This document shows positions 5,349 to 7,712 of a stretch of 7,712 nt of DNA, piece after piece. Made by a program: the position numbers and the translations under genes. Numbering within the stretch: position 1 is the stretch's first letter; every line of letters starts with the position of its first letter. The notes beneath the pieces were generated by a model. It saw only the letters and a list, made by a program, of their open reading frames with translations, searched no databases and was not told the origin of the DNA. This stretch comes from QQUD01 sp039029915 (GTDB taxonomy: Bacteria > Chloroflexota > Anaerolineae > Promineifilales > Promineifilaceae), in the NCBI GenBank assembly GCA_039029915.1, contig JBCCFD010000398.1, positions 1 through 7,712 of the forward strand, in the 5' to 3' direction.

Positions 5349-6179
5349 TTACTGTCTCGCCGCTGCTTCATTCACGCGCGGATTTAAGAAATTCAGCGTT
5401 TGTTCAATCGTTAAGAAGGCGAGGTCAAGATTAAATTGGTCGACGCCACCGGAATCAACGCACGAAAGGTAGGCAGGACGGGTACGATCTAGCGAAAAGA
5501 TAAACGAGACTTCGTAACCAAATGCTAAATCTTCCCAATCGGCGGGTATCTCATCATAAAATACACCAGAGAACAGCAAATTATTGTACGTGCTGACATA
5601 AGCGTCGCAGGCAGCACCGTCTCCATTACGGATACCGTCAAGCTGTCCCTTCATGGCATTGAGCGCATTTTGAATGTTAAGCATATTGCTATACATGGCC
5701 GCTTTGTCAAACGGCCGTACCGGGAAGGTGCCTAAAATATCATTGGGATTAGAGATGTAATACAGTGTGATATTGTCAGGTGTGGGTTCTTCCGTTGGTT
5801 CTGGGGGAACGGGCGTGTTGGTGGGTAGTGGAATAGGGGTTGATGTTGGCGTGTCGGTTGGCACCGGTGTTTCCGTTGGAGTGGGTGTGTCGGTTGGCAC
5901 AGGCGTGTCAGTTGGTAATGGGGTGGGTGTGTCCGTTGGCTCTGGTGTATCGGTTGGGATTGGCGTGTCGGTTGGTTCAGGGGTATTGGTTGGCTCGGGC
6001 GTGTCGGTCGGCGCCTCGGTTGGCTCTTCCGTTGGCTCTGCGGTTGGCTCAGTTTCTTCAACGGCCGTTTCTGCTTCAGCAACTTCATCAGCAGATTGAG
6101 AGGGTTGAGAACAGGCAGCAATGAACAATAGTAATATCAAACCGAAAATAGCGGCTTTCTTACGCGTATAGGTGTTCAT
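5349..6179 (-). CDS. Pro/Thr-linker lipoprotein with a small C-terminal domain
   Basis: A 276-residue exported lipoprotein. Residues 1-22 are a signal peptide (basic MNTYTRKK, hydrophobic core) ending in the lipobox IAAC, with Cys23 as the lipid attachment site. An acidic Ala/Glu stretch (30-45) is followed by a Pro/Thr-rich linker from about 45 to 134, made of PTDTPEPT, PTNTPEPT and PTDTPVPT units. It would be extended and hold the C-terminal domain away from the membrane. The domain (about 136-276) has two cysteines, Cys191 and Cys240, which could form a disulphide; its sequence (NITLYYISNPNDIL, then DAYVSTYNNLLFSGVFYD) is not one I recognise, so no function is given. ATG at 6179 was chosen because AAGGAAG lies 4 nt upstream and it gives a normal signal peptide; an upstream non-ATG extension to 6206 spoils neither but has no such site. 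Two ACGGCCGT sites are inside. It is divergent from the oxidoreductase gene. Confidence 0.85.
   Translation of the reverse strand: MNTYTRKKAAIFGLILLLFIAACSQPSQSADEVAEAETAVEETEPTAEPTEEPTEAPTDTPEPTNTPEPTDTPIPTDTPEPTDTPTPLPTDTPVPTDTPTPTETPVPTDTPTSTPIPLPTNTPVPPEPTEEPTPDNITLYYISNPNDILGTFPVRPFDKAAMYSNMLNIQNALNAMKGQLDGIRNGDGAACDAYVSTYNNLLFSGVFYDEIPADWEDLAFGYEVSFIFSLDRTRPAYLSCVDSGGVDQFNLDLAFLTIEQTLNFLNPRVNEAAARQ
5778..6047 (-). repeat. Degenerate tandem repeat coding for the Pro/Thr linker
   Basis: About 270 bp of imperfect repeats with units near 12-24 bp, on the plus strand built around GGTGTGTCGGTTGG-like blocks. They encode the PTDTP/PTPEP linker of the lipoprotein. Unit length varies in multiples of three, so the frame is kept. 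Such tracts tend to change length by slippage. They are not CRISPR: there are no unique spacers. Confidence 0.85.
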
Positions 6180-6183
6180 GAAT

Positions 6184-6190
6184 CTTCCTT
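6184..6190 (-). promoter_or_regulatory. Ribosome binding site AAGGAAG for the lipoprotein gene
   Basis: Reverse complement of CTTCCTT, 4 nt before the ATG at 6179-6177. It sets the start of the lipoprotein at MNTYTRKK rather than at codons further upstream. Confidence 0.6.
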
Positions 6191-6297
6191 TTTGCACTTG
6201 GCACAAGATTTGTGGAGAACAATTGTCTAAATACGGTACGCTTTTATCCTTTCAGATCAGTTAACGCTCCCAAGCCTCACATTTCGACATTTCAGCC

Positions 6298-6345
6298 TAT
6301 AATTGAGATTGATAGATTATTTATCAGATTATGAGGAGATACGTC
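6298..6345 (+). promoter_or_regulatory. Putative -10 box, small dyad and ribosome binding site of the oxidoreductase gene
   Basis: TATAAT at 6298-6303 is a perfect -10 consensus, but no convincing -35 lies 17 bp upstream. A small dyad TGATA-N7-TATCA (6310-6314 and 6322-6326) covers the expected start of transcription and could bind a regulator. AGGAG at 6334-6338 is 7 nt before the ATG at 6346. The in-frame ATG at 6331 overlaps the start of this ribosome binding site, so 6346 is preferred. Confidence 0.45.
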
Positions 6346-7401
6346 ATGAAATTAGGAATCAATTTAGGCTACTCAGGTCGCAAAATTCAAATACCCATCA
6401 AAATGATTCAGGAAGCAGAAGCGATGGGCTTCGACTCCGTTTGGACGGCTGAAGCGTATGGATCGGATGCCCTGACGCCACTGGCCTGGATCGGCGGACA
6501 AACCAAAAGCATTAAGCTCGCCACAGGAATCGTGCAAATGTCCGCCCGTACACCAGCCGCGGCAGCTATGGCAGCTATGACGATTGACCAGCTGTGCGAA
6601 GGCCGCATGATTTTTGGCCTTGGCGCTTCTGGCCCGCAGGTTGTGGAAGGGTGGTATGGGCAATCGTATCGTCGTCCACTGGCGCGGACGCGTGAATATA
6701 TCCACGTGATGAAGCAGGTTTTTAAGCGGGAAGCACCGCTAGTGCATGACGGAGAGCAATATTCGATTCCATACGATGGCCCGGACGCAACGGGCATGGG
6801 CAAGCCTTTGAAAAGCATCCTACACGGCCGTTCTGATCTCCCCATTTATCTGGGTGCTGAGGGGCCAAAAAACATCACTTTAGCGGCTGAAATTGCGGAT
6901 GGCTGGCTAGCCATGCTGCTTTCACCCCGCCACTTTGATGACGTTTATCGCCCCTTTGTCGAAGCGGGCTTTGAGAAAGCCGGTAATGGTAAAGGATATG
7001 ACTCTTTTGAAACTGCTTGCTACGTGCCCGTAGCGATGGGTGATGATATTGACGCCTGCCGTGACCAAATGCGGCCGTTTTTAGCGCTCTATATTGGCGG
7101 TATGGGTTCCAAAAAGAAAAACTTCCACAAAGATGTGGTTGTGCGGTATGGATACGGTGAAGTGGCCGACCAAATTCAAGACCTTTATCTAGCCGGTAAA
7201 AAAGCAGAGGCCGAAGCGGCCATTCCGGCCCAGCTTATTGATGATGTGTGTCTCGTTGGTCCCAAAGAACATATTCGTGAGCAGCTAGAGCTATGGAAAG
7301 CGTGTAAAGGGATTACCACAATGCTTTTAAGCGCCAACGGCTATCAAGCTGGGGATCAAGTTAAAACGTTATCCACCATTGCCGAATTGGTCTGGTCTTA
7401 G
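6346..7401 (+). CDS. LLM class F420-dependent oxidoreductase (Rv3520c-like)
   Basis: A 351-residue soluble enzyme of the luciferase-like monooxygenase superfamily, (beta/alpha)8-barrel type. The N-terminus KLGINLGYSGRKIQ and AEAMGFDSVWTAEAYGSDA (24-42) give strand 1, helix 1 and the substrate/cofactor region. IKLATGIVQMSARTPAAAAM (56-75) and GRMIFGLGASGPQVVEGWYG (86-105) are the strands and loops that carry the F420/FMN phosphate and ring contacts in this family. LPIYLGAEGPKNITLAAEIA (165-184), then DGWL, is the typical late barrel motif. These blocks match the F420-dependent Rv3520c subgroup, and the length is normal for it. The substrate is not predictable; such enzymes move hydride between reduced F420 and small organic molecules or acyl-CoA-like compounds. 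The start at 6346 is set by AGGAG 7 nt upstream. It is a single transcription unit, divergent from the lipoprotein, followed by dyads that may end transcription. One ACGGCCGT site is inside (HGRS, residues 160-163). Confidence 0.92.
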   Translation: MKLGINLGYSGRKIQIPIKMIQEAEAMGFDSVWTAEAYGSDALTPLAWIGGQTKSIKLATGIVQMSARTPAAAAMAAMTIDQLCEGRMIFGLGASGPQVVEGWYGQSYRRPLARTREYIHVMKQVFKREAPLVHDGEQYSIPYDGPDATGMGKPLKSILHGRSDLPIYLGAEGPKNITLAAEIADGWLAMLLSPRHFDDVYRPFVEAGFEKAGNGKGYDSFETACYVPVAMGDDIDACRDQMRPFLALYIGGMGSKKKNFHKDVVVRYGYGEVADQIQDLYLAGKKAEAEAAIPAQLIDDVCLVGPKEHIREQLELWKACKGITTMLLSANGYQAGDQVKTLSTIAELVWS

Positions 7402-7712
7402 GGTCTGCTGGTGACAAGCTCTTTGCAGTGACTTATTCAATTACTGATGTTACGCGCTAAAAAACCTCAAAAACCTCTGAGGTTTCTAATCTGCCTGGGA
7501 ATCATAAGAAGGTCTATAAAAACCTCAGAGGTTTGCACCAGTGGTACTGCGTAACTCCAGTCAATTATTAAAAATTTTGGCTCCATACTTTGTCTTAGGG
7601 AGTGAACTTCGCTGCAAATATTAATGGCCAAATAGTCAAAACAACCGACTTTGTGAATAATGGAACTCATTCTTTTTCAGGAACGTTGACTCTATAGAAT
7701 CAAAAATAAAAT
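7402..7712. other. Intergenic 3' flank with no firm gene
   Basis: Apart from the inverted dyads at 7471-7534, nothing firm is seen in these 311 bases. A plus-strand frame from a GTG at 7602 to a stop at 7695-7697 reads 31 residues with an orderly beta-like tail (NNGTHSFSGTLTL), but it has no ribosome binding site. TTGACT (7686-7691) and TAAAAT (7707-7712), 15 bp apart, could be promoter elements for a gene beyond the window, though the spacing is short. Confidence 0.5.
7471..7534. repeat. Inverted pair of 15-bp dyads (AAACCTC-T/A-GAGGTTT), possible terminator
   Basis: AAACCTCTGAGGTTT (7471-7485) and AAACCTCAGAGGTTT (7520-7534) are exact reverse complements of each other. Each is also a near-palindrome with 7-bp arms around one central base. 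They can form either two tight cruciforms or one 15-bp stem with a 34-nt loop. A further direct half-copy, AAAACCTCA, precedes at 7461-7469. The pair begins 70 bp after the oxidoreductase stop, so it could end its transcript. A dispersed repeat is also possible. Confidence 0.55.

Noticed and set aside
5778..6047. Possible CRISPR array
   Set aside because: The short repeats have no unique spacers of constant length, vary in multiples of three, and encode a continuous Pro/Thr linker.
5767..6124. Two plus-strand frames across the linker region, one Gly/Val/Ser-rich
   Set aside because: They are the complement of the Pro/Thr repeat codons of the lipoprotein. The repetition is inherited from that coding strand, and no ribosome binding site or known domain is present.
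7467..7670. 67-residue minus-strand frame in the right flank
   Set aside because: It runs through the inverted AAACCTC dyads, has no Shine-Dalgarno sequence, and shows no recognisable domain.

Overview
The window reads as a chromosomal stretch of a free-living bacterium, most likely a member of the Chloroflexota (Anaerolineae or Ardenticatenia-like). The reasons are indirect: a lipoprotein with a long Pro-Thr-Asp/Glu linker, an F420-dependent luciferase-like oxidoreductase of the Rv3520c type, a DUF3159 membrane protein, and a heavily iterated palindrome, ACGGCCGT. No RNA gene, CRISPR array, phage gene or transposase is visible.

Layout, left to right. Positions 1-192 (-) hold the N-terminal part of an unrecognised protein. 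Positions 193-539 are mostly non-coding and carry a 116-bp symmetrical paired-hairpin repeat (342-457). Its right end supplies the stop codon of a 27-codon truncated reading frame (454-537, -), which starts 2 nt after the chorismate synthase stop. Chorismate synthase (aroC-like, 540-1793, -) follows, then a gap with two hairpins (1827-1855 and 1876-1916), then a DUF3159 membrane protein (1989-2525, -). A divergent intergenic region (2526-2789) carries an operator-like dyad and two adjacent hairpins whose loops are complementary to each other. It leads into a DoxX-like multi-span membrane protein with a His-rich C-terminal domain (2790-4214, +). Convergent to it is a TPR protein (4330-5217, -). 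Upstream of that are a perfect 28-bp palindrome (5282-5309) and a Pro/Thr-linker lipoprotein (5349-6179, -). Divergent from the lipoprotein is the LLM-class F420-dependent oxidoreductase (6346-7401, +). The last 311 bases hold a pair of 15-bp dyads in inverted orientation and otherwise nothing firm.

The genes do not form one pathway. They look like a housekeeping gene (aroC) among small one- or two-gene units for envelope proteins, a TPR scaffold and a redox enzyme. The most unusual content is DNA structure rather than gene content. ACGGCCGT occurs 15 times, in all three codon phases and in intergenic DNA, but never in the first 1829 bases. Two separate intergenic elements are each built from two inverted hairpins, and in both the stems differ in sequence between the two hairpins but still pair, which suggests that the structure is maintained. 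No complete new multi-gene system is evident; the paired-hairpin elements and the iterated palindrome are the best candidates for undescribed biology.
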